This document shows positions 32,260-45,508 of a stretch of DNA of 64,000 bases, one piece after another (the stretch's first letter is position 1; every line of letters begins with the position of its first letter). The stretch covers positions 62,001 to 126,000 of the forward strand of contig NZ_BEWA01000008.1 in NCBI RefSeq assembly GCF_003112535.1, given 5' to 3'. The notes under the pieces were generated by a model, which saw only the letters and a list, made by a program, of their open reading frames with translations, was not told the origin of the DNA and ran no database searches. A program made the translations under genes and the position numbers. This DNA is from Streptomyces rishiriensis (GTDB lineage Bacteria; Actinomycetota; Actinomycetes; Streptomycetales; Streptomycetaceae).

Positions 32260-34422
32260 TTACCCGATGTCCGGTGGGTCGATCCTCACGCGTACCGCCT
32301 CCTCGCCGCCGCGGGCCATCCGGGCCGCCTGGGCCGCCTTCAACGCGGCGGCCAGCGCGGCGCCCCGGCCCGGCGGCACCCGGATCAGCGCACGCTCCCA
32401 CTGCTCCCCCGGCGGCGGCGCCCCGGGCCGTCGGGGCCGGCCGGCGGGGGTGGGCGGGATCGGGACCGGTCCCAGCAGCTCTGCCTCCCGGGGCAGTTCG
32501 ACCGCTCCCAGGAACGCGCTCACCGCCTCGGCGCTCCCCGACACCGACGCCATCCGCGACACCGGCGGGAAACCCAGTTCGGCCCGCTCGGCGAGCTCGC
32601 GCACCGCGTGCCCCACGGGATCCCACCGCACCAGCGCCTGCACGGGCCGCAGAGTCGGCTCCGCGACGACGACCACCGTCCCCCCGGCCTCCTGCGGGCG
32701 CACGAGCGCGGCGGCGGCGATCCAGCGACGCAGCGCGTCCTCCCCGGCCCGCAGGTCGGGACGTCCGAGCATGGCCCAGCCGTCCAGCAGCAGGGCGGCC
32801 GCGTACCCGCCCTCGGCGACGGGCTCGGCGCCGGGTGTGGACACGACGAGCGCGGGCGCCGCCGGCACCGTGTCCAGCACCTGCTCACGCCCCGACGTGC
32901 GCACCGGCACGGCCGGGAACGCCCGCCCCAGTTCCTCGGCGGTCCGTCGGGCCCCCACGATCTGGGCCCGCAGCCGGAACGAGCCGCACTCCGGGCAGTG
33001 CCAGGCGCTCTCCTCGCGCCCGCACCAGCCGCACCACAGCGCACCCCCGGCGTCCCCGTCGCGTGCCTCCAGCGGTCCGGAGCAGTGCCGGCAACGGGCC
33101 GCGGCCCGGCACTGCGCGCACGCCATCCGGGGCACGTATCCCCGGCGGGGCACCTGCACGAGCACCGGCCCGTGCCGCAGCCCCTCGCGGGCCGCCTGCC
33201 AGGCGAGGGTGGGCAGTCGGGCGGCCCGGGCCGCCTCGTCCCTCGCCAGGTCCTGGTCCCCCACCGTCCGCACCAGCGGCGCGGTCCGCCGCACCAGCTC
33301 CCGACCGGCGACCAGCGGTCGCGCCCACCCGCTCTCGACGAGCTGGGCGCCTTCCACCGTGCAGCTCCAACCCCCCAGCAGGAAGGCGCACTTGTCCTGC
33401 GCGGCCCGCAGCAGCAACACCTCCCGCGCATGCGGCTGCGGGGCGTGCTGCTCGCTGTGGCTGTCGTCGCCGTCGTCCCAGAGCGCGACCAGCCCGAGGT
33501 CCTGGACCGGCGCGAACATCGCGGCGCGCGTTCCGACGACCGCGCGCACGGACCCGCGCCGCACCGCCAGCCATTCCCGGTAGCGCTTCTCGGGTCCGGC
33601 GTCCGCGGTGAGCAGCGCGTGCCGCCCCTCCCCCAGCAACGCCGTCAGCGCGCCGTCGACCCGCGCGGCGGCCCGTCCGTCCGGCACGACGACCAGCGCC
33701 CCGCGCCCGGAGGCGAGCGTGGCGGCGACGGCCCGCGCCAGTTCCTCGCTCCACTCGGGCCCGGGCAGCGCGTTCCACACGGCCCGCGGCGTACCGCCGG
33801 ACGCCAGCGACTCCAGGAACGCGCCTCCCTGCTCGTACCGGGCCCAGGTGCCGGTCCGAGGCGCCCCCGGCGGCGGCAGCGACGCCGGGGAGGGCCGCTG
33901 CTCGGCCCTGGCGTTGCGCGGTGGAACGGCCAGCTGCAGCACGTCGGCGAGGCTTCCCGCGTACCGGTCGGCGACGGCCCGGGCCAGGCCCAGGAGCTCC
34001 GGACCGAGCACCGGCTCGGGCGACACCACCTGGGCGAGCGCCGCGAGCGGTCCCGAGTAGTCCGACGCCGCGAGCCGCTCGACGAGGAACCCGTCGATCA
34101 GGCCGCCTCCCTCGCGCCGCCCGTCGCGCACCCGGCCGCGTCCGGCTCCGAACCGCACCCGGACCCGCACGCCGGGCTGCGCGTCCGCGTCCAGCTCGGC
34201 CGGGACGGCGTAGTCGAAGTAGCGGTCCAGATGCAGTACGCCCTTGTCGACGAGCACCCGCGCGACCGGCAGGTCCCCGGCCAGCGCGGCTCCCCGCCAG
34301 GTCCGGGGCTTGGCCCGGGGCGTCTTGGCCCGCCGCACGCTCTCCCGGATGAGCGCGAGCTGCTCCGGCGGCGCGCCCTCCCCGGCCGCCCCACCGCCCC
34401 CCTGCCCGTTCTCGCTGCTCAC
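32260..34422 (-). CDS. priA: Probable replication-restart protein PriA (degenerate helicase type)
   Basis: A 720-residue homologue of primosomal protein N'. The N-terminal 3'-DNA-binding region is recognisable (VLVDKGVLHLDRYFDYAVPA). The zinc-binding cysteines are present: CAQCRAAARCRHC, CGWCGREE and WHCPECG at about residues 495-530. The helicase motifs are not: where Walker A should be, the sequence is LASGRGALVVVPDGRAAARV, and no DEAH box is visible (ALWDDGDD in its place). This loss is known for actinobacterial PriA, so it probably loads or marks forks rather than unwinding DNA. The GTG start at 34422 is preferred; ATG 34452 is also in frame. metK lies upstream on the same strand. Confidence 0.9.
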   Translation of the reverse strand: MSSENGQGGGGAAGEGAPPEQLALIRESVRRAKTPRAKPRTWRGAALAGDLPVARVLVDKGVLHLDRYFDYAVPAELDADAQPGVRVRVRFGAGRGRVRDGRREGGGLIDGFLVERLAASDYSGPLAALAQVVSPEPVLGPELLGLARAVADRYAGSLADVLQLAVPPRNARAEQRPSPASLPPPGAPRTGTWARYEQGGAFLESLASGGTPRAVWNALPGPEWSEELARAVAATLASGRGALVVVPDGRAAARVDGALTALLGEGRHALLTADAGPEKRYREWLAVRRGSVRAVVGTRAAMFAPVQDLGLVALWDDGDDSHSEQHAPQPHAREVLLLRAAQDKCAFLLGGWSCTVEGAQLVESGWARPLVAGRELVRRTAPLVRTVGDQDLARDEAARAARLPTLAWQAAREGLRHGPVLVQVPRRGYVPRMACAQCRAAARCRHCSGPLEARDGDAGGALWCGWCGREESAWHCPECGSFRLRAQIVGARRTAEELGRAFPAVPVRTSGREQVLDTVPAAPALVVSTPGAEPVAEGGYAAALLLDGWAMLGRPDLRAGEDALRRWIAAAALVRPQEAGGTVVVVAEPTLRPVQALVRWDPVGHAVRELAERAELGFPPVSRMASVSGSAEAVSAFLGAVELPREAELLGPVPIPPTPAGRPRRPGAPPPGEQWERALIRVPPGRGAALAAALKAAQAARMARGGEEAVRVRIDPPDIG

Positions 34423-34585
34423 GCCTGCATTCTTACCAAACGCCACTGACATCGGTCGCGTGCGCGCCTGGCCCCTCGGCGGCTCCGGGGGTCGGTACCG
34501 GGCCGCCCGGGTGTCACGGTGGCGTCCGCCGGTCGCCCCGAGGAGGCGGACGCGACGCACGGGGCGGCCGTGGCACACGCAGGAC

Positions 34586-34630
34586 GACGTCGGCTCCCGA
34601 GCCCGTCACCGGGTCTCGGGAGCCGACGTC
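34586..34630 (-). terminator. Terminator hairpin downstream of metK
   Basis: GACGTCGGCTCCCGAG (34586-34601) pairs perfectly with CTCGGGAGCCGACGTC (34615-34630), with an inner CCCG/CGGG pairing and a TCAC tip. It lies 44 nt after the metK stop and before priA. Confidence 0.88.
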
Positions 34631-34674
34631 CTGTACAGCCGGGCCGAGCGGACGGCTCGGCGCGGGTCGCGGTC

Positions 34675-35883
<1,209 letters not shown>

Positions 35884-36123
35884 AACGCTCCCTGGGGTTG
35901 CAGCGGCTGCTGGCTGATCATGGGCGGACGCGACGGGAGCTGCGCCCGGCGTCGTCCGAGAACAGTTTATCGGTCATACCCCGCCACCGGCCCACCCGTC
36001 TCGCCTCTCGGGAGCGCTGTGACCTGCGGCACGGGCATTCTGCCGGAGGCCGAGCACGCTTGGCCAGGGGCGCCGCGCCGGAATCGAGCCGGGTGGGAGG
36101 CGACGACGAAGCGCATCAAACAG

Positions 36124-37326
36124 TCAGCTCAGCCGCCGCGTCACCAGGTCCCACACGATTTCGGCCAGGGCTTCCTTGGGGCCGTGGGGCACCGGCGTCT
36201 CACTGCCGTCGGCGCCCAGCACGACGGCCTCGTTCTCCTCGGAACCGAACGTTCTGCGCTCCCCCACCTCGTTCACCACCAGCAGATCACAGCCCTTGCG
36301 CCGCAGCTTCGTCCGGCCGTTCGCCAGGACGTCGTCGGTCTCGGCGGCGAAGCCGACGACCACCTGATCGGCGCGCACCCGGTCGGCGGACAGCTCCGCG
36401 AGGATGTCCGGATTTCGCACGAGGACGATCGGGTCCGGGTCCTTGCCGTCCTTCTTCTTGATCTTTCCGGCCGCGTAGGACTCCGGCCGGAAATCGGCCA
36501 CGGCGGCCGCCATGACGACGGCGTCGGCGTCGGCGGCCGCCTTCAGGACCGCCTCGCGCAGCTGGACGGCCGTGCCCACCTGCACGACGTCGACGCCCGC
36601 CGGGTCGGGCAGGCCGGTGTTCGCCGCGACCAGGGTGACCCGGGCGCCTCGGGCGGCGGCGGTGCGGGCCAGGGCGTAGCCCTGCTTGCCGGAGGAGCGG
36701 TTGCCGAGGAAGCGGACCGGGTCGAGGGGTTCGCGGGTGCCGCCGGCGCTGACCACGACGTGCCGGCCGGCCAGGTCGGGTTCGCGCACGCCTCTGGCCA
36801 GGACACGGCGGCAGACCTCGAAGATCTCGCCGGGGTCGGGCAGCCGGCCCTTGCCGGTGTCGACGCCGGTGAGCCGGCCGACGGCCGGTTCGATCACGAG
36901 GGCGCCCCGGCGGCGCAGTGTCGCCACGTTCTCCTGGGTGGCCGGGTGCTCCCACATCTCGGTGTGCATCGCGGGAGCGAAGACGACCGGGCAGCGTGCC
37001 GTGAGGAGGGTGTTGGTGAGGAGGTCGTCGGCCAGGCCGTGGGCGGCCTTGGCGAGCATGTCGGCGGTGGCCGGGGCGACGACCACCAGGTCGGCGTGCT
37101 GGCCGATGCGGACGTGCGGGACCTCGTGGACGTCGTCCCAGACCTCGGTGGAGACCGGGTGGCCGGAGAGGGCGGACCAGGTGGCGGCGCCGACGAAGTG
37201 CAGCGCGGAGGCGGTGGGGACGACGCGCACGTCGTGACCCGACTCCGTCAGCCGGCGCAGCAGCTCACAGGCCTTGTAGGCGGCGATGCCACCGCTGACC
37301 CCCAGAACGACCTTCGGTGCGTCCAC
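36124..37326 (-). CDS. coaBC: Bifunctional phosphopantothenoylcysteine decarboxylase / phosphopantothenate-cysteine ligase
   Basis: Catalyses two consecutive steps of coenzyme A synthesis. The N-terminal flavoprotein domain CoaC spans about residues 1-180, with VLGVSGGIAAYKACEL for FMN and FAPAMHTEMWEHPAT, the substrate clamp that is PxMNxxMW in most bacteria but has His in actinobacteria. The C-terminal CoaB ligase domain includes SAGGTREPLDPVRFLGNRSS, MAAAVADFRPESY and KIKKKDGK. GTG 37326 (VDAPKVVLGVSGG) has GGGGAG upstream and matches the family start; the frame is open to 37395. A terminator hairpin separates it from rpoZ upstream, so it likely has its own promoter or depends on read-through. 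Confidence 0.96.
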   Translation of the reverse strand: MDAPKVVLGVSGGIAAYKACELLRRLTESGHDVRVVPTASALHFVGAATWSALSGHPVSTEVWDDVHEVPHVRIGQHADLVVVAPATADMLAKAAHGLADDLLTNTLLTARCPVVFAPAMHTEMWEHPATQENVATLRRRGALVIEPAVGRLTGVDTGKGRLPDPGEIFEVCRRVLARGVREPDLAGRHVVVSAGGTREPLDPVRFLGNRSSGKQGYALARTAAARGARVTLVAANTGLPDPAGVDVVQVGTAVQLREAVLKAAADADAVVMAAAVADFRPESYAAGKIKKKDGKDPDPIVLVRNPDILAELSADRVRADQVVVGFAAETDDVLANGRTKLRRKGCDLLVVNEVGERRTFGSEENEAVVLGADGSETPVPHGPKEALAEIVWDLVTRRLS

Positions 37327-37391
37327 CGTCTCTCCCCGGACCTCGACGATTTCGTCCGCCGTGGGCTTCCGGCGTACGAGTCCATCACACA

Positions 37392-37426
37392 CCACAGGCC
37401 CGGCAGTCGTGCTGCCGGGCCTGTGG
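37392..37426 (-). terminator. Terminator hairpin between rpoZ and coaBC
   Basis: Perfect 15-bp stem CCACAGGCCCGGCAG / CTGCCGGGCCTGTGG with loop TCGTG, 25 nt after the rpoZ stop. Confidence 0.88.
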
Positions 37427-37451
37427 AAAAACCAACTGCGAGCCGAAAATA

Positions 37452-37724
37452 CTACTGGGCGGGGCCTTCGACGGCCTCGGACGTCAGCAGTCCGGCGTTG
37501 ATCTCGCGGAGGGCGATCGAGAGCGGCTTCTCGTGGACGTGGGTGTCCACGAGCGGACCGACGTACTCGAGGAGGCCCTCGCCGAGCTGCGAGTAGTACG
37601 CGTTGATCTGGCGGGCCCGCTTGGCCGCGTAGATCACGAGGCTGTACTTCGAGTCGGTGGCCTCGAGGAGCTCGTCGATCGGCGGGTTGATGATGCCCTC
37701 GGGCGCGGAGATGGAAGAGGACAC
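37452..37724 (-). CDS. rpoZ: RNA polymerase omega subunit
   Basis: A 90-residue subunit that helps assemble RNA polymerase by holding the beta-prime subunit; loss in Streptomyces affects differentiation and antibiotic production. INPPIDELLEATDSKYSLVI and YAAKRARQINAYYSQL match the conserved N-terminal core; PLSIALREINAGLL matches the following region. GTG 37724 has GGAAGG just upstream. It follows gmk on the same strand with a 70-nt gap, the common order gmk-rpoZ-coaBC. Confidence 0.97.
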   Translation of the reverse strand: MSSSISAPEGIINPPIDELLEATDSKYSLVIYAAKRARQINAYYSQLGEGLLEYVGPLVDTHVHEKPLSIALREINAGLLTSEAVEGPAQ

Positions 37725-37794
37725 GCTCTACCTTCCGATGGATGGGAAAAGACCGGTCGTGATCACAGAGGCCGCGAAGAGCACGGATCCGCGA

Positions 37795-38388
37795 TCACAC
37801 AACATCCATCAAGGCTAGCAGCTCACGCGCCACGTCCTCGACGGAGGTGTTGACCAGGGTCTCGTCGAACTCCGGCTCGGCCGCGAGTTCGATCTTCGCC
37901 GCCGCCAGGCGGCGCTCGATGACCTCGGGCGGTTCGGTGCCCCGCCCGGTGAGCCGGCGCACCAGCTCCTCCCAGGACGGCGGAGCCAGGAACACCAGCT
38001 GGGCGTCGGACATGGACTCGCGGACCTGCCGGGCGCCCTGGAGGTCGATCTCCAGCAGGACCGGCTCGCCCGACTCCAGGCGTTCCAGGACGGCGGCGCG
38101 CGGAGTGCCGTAGCGGTTGCCGGCGAACTCGGCCCACTCCAGCAGCTCGCCGTTGGCGATCAGCTTGTCCATCTCCTCGTCGGTGACGAAGAAGTAGTGG
38201 ACGCCGTGCCGCTCGCCGGGGCGGGGCTTGCGGGTCGTCGCCGACACCGAGAGCCAGACCTCGGGGTGTTCCTTGCGCATATGAGCGACGACCGTGCTCT
38301 TGCCGACCCCGGAGGGGCCGGAGAGCACGGTCAGCCGCGGACGTACGTCCGGGGGCTCGGGGGTCGTCCCCCGGAATGTTGCAGCCAT
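37795..38388 (-). CDS. gmk: Guanylate kinase
   Basis: Phosphorylates GMP to GDP using ATP. The 197-residue protein has the P-loop LSGPSGVGKSTVVAHM at about residues 22-37. The GMP-binding part has SVSATTRKPRPGERHGVHYF and GELLEWAEFAGNRYGTP. EIDLQGARQVRE and LVNTSVEDVARELLALM complete the fold. A short Pro-rich N-terminal extension (TTPEPPDVRPR) precedes the core. It lies 60 nt downstream of sIHF on the same strand, forming the sIHF-gmk-rpoZ group. Confidence 0.97.
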   Translation of the reverse strand: MAATFRGTTPEPPDVRPRLTVLSGPSGVGKSTVVAHMRKEHPEVWLSVSATTRKPRPGERHGVHYFFVTDEEMDKLIANGELLEWAEFAGNRYGTPRAAVLERLESGEPVLLEIDLQGARQVRESMSDAQLVFLAPPSWEELVRRLTGRGTEPPEVIERRLAAAKIELAAEPEFDETLVNTSVEDVARELLALMDVV

Positions 38389-38448
38389 GCAGCGATTATT
38401 CCAGCAATCCCGGAGTGCCCGGGACTCCCTACCGGCAAGACCCGGGAA

Positions 38449-38772
38449 TCAGGAGCCGGTGCTGCCGAACTCCCGCTCCAGGGAGGCGATCTGGTTGGAA
38501 CCGAGGCCGCGTACACGACGGCTCTCGGAGATGCCGAGTCGCTCCATGATCTGCTTGGCGCGGACCTTGCCCACGCCCGGGAGTGACTCCAGGAGGGCGG
38601 AGACCTTCATCTTGCCGATGACGTCGTTTTCCTGACCCTGCTTGATGACCTCGTGAAGAGAGGCGCCGGAGTGCTTGAGTCGATTCTTGACCTCGGCCCG
38701 CTCCCGGCGAGCCGCGGCGGCCTTTTCGAGCGCGGCTGCGCGCTGTTCGGGGGTAAGGGGCGGAAGAGCCAC
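38449..38772 (-). CDS. ihf: Actinobacterial integration host factor (sIHF/mIHF)
   Basis: A 107-residue nucleoid protein, the actinobacterial type that is unrelated to E. coli IHF. It binds and bends DNA and affects nucleoid compaction and sporulation. The long basic N-terminal helix is ALEKAAAARRERAEVKNRLK (about residues 14-33), and the DNA-binding helix-two-turn-helix contains LLESLPGVGKVRAKQIMERL. GTG 38772 gives exactly the length known for S. coelicolor sIHF; the frame is open to 38856 but the extra part lacks similarity. It is first in the group with gmk and rpoZ. Confidence 0.96.
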   Translation of the reverse strand: MALPPLTPEQRAAALEKAAAARRERAEVKNRLKHSGASLHEVIKQGQENDVIGKMKVSALLESLPGVGKVRAKQIMERLGISESRRVRGLGSNQIASLEREFGSTGS

Positions 38773-39005
38773 GCCTACGTCACCTCGGATGTCGAACTGT
38801 CGGATACGGACCGGTGAGGAACCTAGTCGCCCCTCACCAGGTGAGCCGGGCAACACGCTTGCCCGTTCACTCTCCGTCGGAGACTAGCGGCCAACTCCGC
38901 CAGAGTCAGCGAGAACAGAGGAAAAGTCCTGGTCAGCCTCCGTAGGGCCGGGCATTTAGGACATAGTGCCCCGGATTTGAGGATGTATCCAGGCTCAAGT
39001 CGACC

Positions 39006-39043
39006 GCCGGCCGCCCGACCGAGCCCCCGGTCGGGCGGCCGGC
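39006..39043 (-). terminator. Terminator of the pyr operon
   Basis: GCCGGCCGCCCGACCG (39006-39021) and CGGTCGGGCGGCCGGC (39028-39043): perfect 16-bp stem, 6-nt loop, 5 nt beyond the pyrF stop. Confidence 0.9.
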
Positions 39044-39048
39044 GCCCG

Positions 39049-39891
39049 TCAGACGGAGGTCACGGCCGTCCGCACTTCTCGCGCGAACCGCTCCACGCTG
39101 TCACGCAGAGCGACGATGTCGGGACCGTGACGCAACACACCCCGGCTCACGTTCGGCACCACGTTGCGCACCGCGGACCCGAAGACCCGCGGCAGATCGG
39201 CCGGAGTCGCCCCCTGGGCGCCGACGCCGGGCGCGAGGAGCGGCCCGTTGACGTCGAGGTCGTACGCCGAGAGATCGCCCAGCGTGGCGCCGACGACCGC
39301 CCCGAAGGAGCCCAGCGGCTCCTCCCCCGCGTTCTCCGCCGCCAGGTGCGCCAGCATGGTCGCGCCCACGTTCCGCCCGTCGGCGCGGACCGCGTGCTGC
39401 ACCTCTCCGCCCTCCGGGTTGGAGGTGAGCGCCAGCACGAACAGTCCGGCGCCGCTCTCCCGGGCCAGCGCCACCGCCGGCGAGAGCGACCCGTAGCCGA
39501 GGTACGGCGAGACGGTGAGGGCGTCGGAGAACAACGGCGCGTCCTTGTGCAGGAAGGACTCGGCGTAGGCGGCCATGGTCGAGCCGATGTCGCCGCGTTT
39601 GGCGTCCATGACGACCAGCGCGCCGGCCGCCCGCGCCTCCCGCACCGTCTTCTCCAGAACGGCGACCCCCCGCGAGCCGAACCGCTCGAAGAAGGCGCTC
39701 TGCGGCTTCAGCAGGGCCACCCGGTCCGCCGTCGCCTCGACGACCGTGCGGCTGAACCGCTCCAGACCGGCGACGTCGTCGTTCAGACCCCACTCGGCGA
39801 GCAGGGACGCGTGCGGGTCGATGCCGACGCACAGCGGACCGCGCTCGTCCATGGCGCGGCGCAGTCGCGCGCCGAAGGGCTCCAGGGTCAT
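39049..39891 (-). CDS. pyrF: Orotidine 5'-phosphate decarboxylase
   Basis: Last step of UMP synthesis: decarboxylates OMP. The 280-residue protein is the longer type 2 form, with CVGIDPHASLLAEWGL near the start and the catalytic LVVMDAKRGDIGSTMAAYA (Asp and Lys of the DxKxxD set) at about residue 92-110. SPYLGYGSLSPAV and SNPEGG are typical. The ATG overlaps the pyrD stop by 4 nt (39888-39891), so translation is coupled. It is the last gene of the pyr operon and is followed at once by a strong hairpin. Confidence 0.97.
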   Translation of the reverse strand: MTLEPFGARLRRAMDERGPLCVGIDPHASLLAEWGLNDDVAGLERFSRTVVEATADRVALLKPQSAFFERFGSRGVAVLEKTVREARAAGALVVMDAKRGDIGSTMAAYAESFLHKDAPLFSDALTVSPYLGYGSLSPAVALARESGAGLFVLALTSNPEGGEVQHAVRADGRNVGATMLAHLAAENAGEEPLGSFGAVVGATLGDLSAYDLDVNGPLLAPGVGAQGATPADLPRVFGSAVRNVVPNVSRGVLRHGPDIVALRDSVERFAREVRTAVTSV

Positions 39892-40994
39892 GCCGTCTTC
39901 CTCACGTCGGCACCGACGGCGTCGGCGAGGGTGGCGTGCGGACTCGTCCGCAGGCGGGCGGCGAGCCCCTTGTGGACGGCGCGTCCCCAGAAGGGCCCTT
40001 CGTAGACGAAGGCGCTGTAGCCCTGGACCAGCGTGGCGCCGGCCAGGATGCGCTGCCAGGCGTCCTCGGCGTTCTCGACGCCGCCGACGCCCACCAGGGT
40101 GATGCGGTCGCCCACGCGCGCGTAGAGCCTGCGCAGCACCTCCAGGGAGCGTGCCTTGAGGGGCGCTCCGGACAGCCCGCCGGTCTCCTTCACCTGCGAG
40201 GGGCCGGACGTCAGCCCCAGGCCCTCGCGCGCGACGGTGGTGTTGGTGGCGATGATCCCGTCCAGGCCCAGCTCCACGGCCAGGTCGGCGACCGCGTCGA
40301 CGTCCTCGTCGGCCAGGTCCGGGGCGATCTTCACCAGCAGCGGGACCCGACGTGTGCCCACCGCACGGTCGGCGGCCTCGCGCACGGCGCTCAGCAGCGG
40401 TCGCAGGGCCTCGGTGGCCTGGAGGTTGCGCAGCCCGGGCGTGTTCGGCGAGGAGACGTTCACGACCAGGTAGTCGGCGTAGGGGGCGAGCCGCTCGGCC
40501 GACTTCACGTAGTCGGCGACGGCCTCCTCCTCGGGCACGACCTTGGTCTTGCCGATGTTGACGCCGACCACGGGCCTGAAGACGGGGCTGCGGGAGGCCA
40601 GACGCGCGGCGACGGCCAGCGAGCCCTCGTTGTTGAAGCCCATCCGGTTGATGAGCGCCCGGTCCTTCACGAGGCGGAACAGCCGCCGCTTGGGATTGCC
40701 GGGCTGCGGCTCACCGGTGACCGTGCCGATCTCGACATGGTCGAAGCCGAGCATCGCCATGCCGTCGATCGCGACCGCGTTCTTGTCGAAGCCGGCCGCG
40801 AGCCCGAAGGGGCCGTGCATGCGCAGGCCGAAGGCCTCCGTGCGCAGCTCCTTGTAACGGGGGGCGAGGGCGGCGGCCACGAAGGTGCGCAGCACGGGGA
40901 CGCGGACGGCGAGGCGGATCCAGCGGAAGGCCAGGTAGTGGGCCTGCTCCGGGTCCATCCGTGTGAAGACGAGCTTGAAGAAGATCTTGTACAT
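39888..40994 (-). CDS. pyrD: Dihydroorotate dehydrogenase (quinone), class 2
   Basis: Oxidises dihydroorotate to orotate and passes electrons to the quinone pool at the membrane. The 368-residue class 2 enzyme has the N-terminal membrane-associating helices (residues 1-45), GLAAGFDKNAVAIDGMAMLG, INRMGFNNEGSLAVAARLA and VNVSSPNTPGLRNLQ with the catalytic Ser. KIAPDLADEDVDAVADLA and GVGGVENAEDAWQRILAGAT bind FMN phosphate. ATG 40994 has GAGGGAACC upstream. A hairpin at 41010-41038 lies between carB and this gene, so expression may be reduced relative to the first part of the operon. Confidence 0.96.
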   Translation of the reverse strand: MYKIFFKLVFTRMDPEQAHYLAFRWIRLAVRVPVLRTFVAAALAPRYKELRTEAFGLRMHGPFGLAAGFDKNAVAIDGMAMLGFDHVEIGTVTGEPQPGNPKRRLFRLVKDRALINRMGFNNEGSLAVAARLASRSPVFRPVVGVNIGKTKVVPEEEAVADYVKSAERLAPYADYLVVNVSSPNTPGLRNLQATEALRPLLSAVREAADRAVGTRRVPLLVKIAPDLADEDVDAVADLAVELGLDGIIATNTTVAREGLGLTSGPSQVKETGGLSGAPLKARSLEVLRRLYARVGDRITLVGVGGVENAEDAWQRILAGATLVQGYSAFVYEGPFWGRAVHKGLAARLRTSPHATLADAVGADVRKTA

Positions 40995-41009
40995 GGTTCC
41001 CTCATGAAG

Positions 41010-41038
41010 AGGGGGACACCGTTTCCCGGTGTCCCCCT
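41010..41038 (-). terminator. Intra-operon hairpin between carB and pyrD
   Basis: AGGGGGACACCG (41010-41021) and CGGTGTCCCCCT (41027-41038) form a perfect 12-bp stem with a 5-nt loop. It lies 9 nt after the carB stop and 15 nt before pyrD. It may partly terminate, or protect and separate the two mRNA parts. Confidence 0.75.
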
Positions 41039-41046
41039 CAGGGCTG

Positions 41047-44353
<3,307 letters not shown>

Positions 44354-44361
<8 letters not shown>

Positions 44362-45508
44362 GCTGGCCCTCCATCAGGGATACGAAGCGGTCGAACAGGT
44401 AGGCGGCGTCGTGCGGGCCCGCTGCCGCTTCGGGGTGGTACTGGACGGAGAAGGCCGGCTGGTCGAGCAGCTGCAGCCCCTCCACGACGTCGTCGTTCAG
44501 GCAGACGTGCGAGACCTCGGCGCGGCCGAACTTCGTCTCGCTGACCTTGTCGAGCGGCGCGTCCACGGCGAAGCCGTGGTTGTGCGCGGTGACCTCGACC
44601 TTGCCGGTCGTGCGGTCCTGGACCGGCTGGTTGATGCCGCGGTGGCCGTACTTCAGCTTGTACGTGCCGAAGCCGAGGGCGCGGCCGAGGATCTGGTTGC
44701 CGAAGCAGATGCCGAACAGGGGCGTCCTGCGCTCCAGCACCTCGGTCATCAGCGCCACGGGGCCGTCGGCGGTCGCCGGGTCGCCCGGCCCGTTGGAGAA
44801 GAACACGCCGTCGGGGTTCACGGCGTACACCTCGTCCGCCGAGGCCGTCGCGGGCAGCACGTGCACCTCGATGCCGCGCTCGGCCATGCGGTGCGGGGTC
44901 ATGCCCTTGATGCCGAGGTCGATGGCGGCGACGGTGAACCGCTTCTCGCCGACCGCCGGGACGACGTAAGCCTCCTTGGTGGCGACCTCCTCGTAGAGGC
45001 TCGCGCCCTTCATGTGCGGCTGGGCCTGCACGCGCGCGAGGAGCTCGCCGTCGGAGGCGATCGCCTCGCCGGAGAAGACGCCGGCGCGCATCGAGCCGCG
45101 CTCGCGCAGGTGGCGGGTGAGGGCGCGGGTGTCGACGCCGGAGATCCCGACGACGCCCTGCGCGACCAGCTCGTCGTCCAGCGAGCGCTTGGCCCGCCAG
45201 TTGGACGGCACGCGCGCGGGGTCGCGCACGACGTAGCCGGAGACCCAGATGCGGCCCGACTCGTCGTCCTCGTCGTTCCAGCCCGTGTTGCCGATCTGCG
45301 GGGCGGTCGCCACGACGATCTGGCGGTCGTACGACGGGTCGGTGAGGGTCTCCTGGTAGCCGGTCATACCGGTGGAGAACACCGCTTCGCCGAAGGTCTC
45401 CCCCACGGCCCCGTAGGCGCGGCCGCGGAAGATCCGGCCGTCCTCCAGGACGAGTACGGCGGGAAGCACCTTTTTCGCAAAAGCGATTCCCCTGGTGGAG
45501 GTCGTCAT
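44354..45508 (-). CDS. carA: Carbamoyl-phosphate synthase small subunit (glutaminase)
   Basis: Splits glutamine and channels ammonia to CarB. The 384-residue protein has the N-terminal CPSase domain (VLVLEDGRIFRGRAYGAVGE; GMTGYQETLTDPSYDRQIVV) and a C-terminal class I glutamine amidotransferase domain. The nucleophile Cys is in LFGICFGNQILGRALG, with GVFFSNGPGDPAT before it and SVQYHPEAAAGPHD (catalytic His and nearby Glu) after it. The ATG overlaps the end of the preceding gene by 4 nt (45505-45508). It is in the middle of the pyr operon. Confidence 0.98.

Noticed and set aside
34586..34630. Inverted repeat as possible insertion-sequence end
   Set aside because: It is a single hairpin after metK without a transposase or target duplication, so a terminator is the better reading.
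35884..36123. SAM riboswitch in front of metK
   Set aside because: I looked for conserved SAM aptamer blocks on the minus strand and found none; the gap seems to hold only a promoter and leader.
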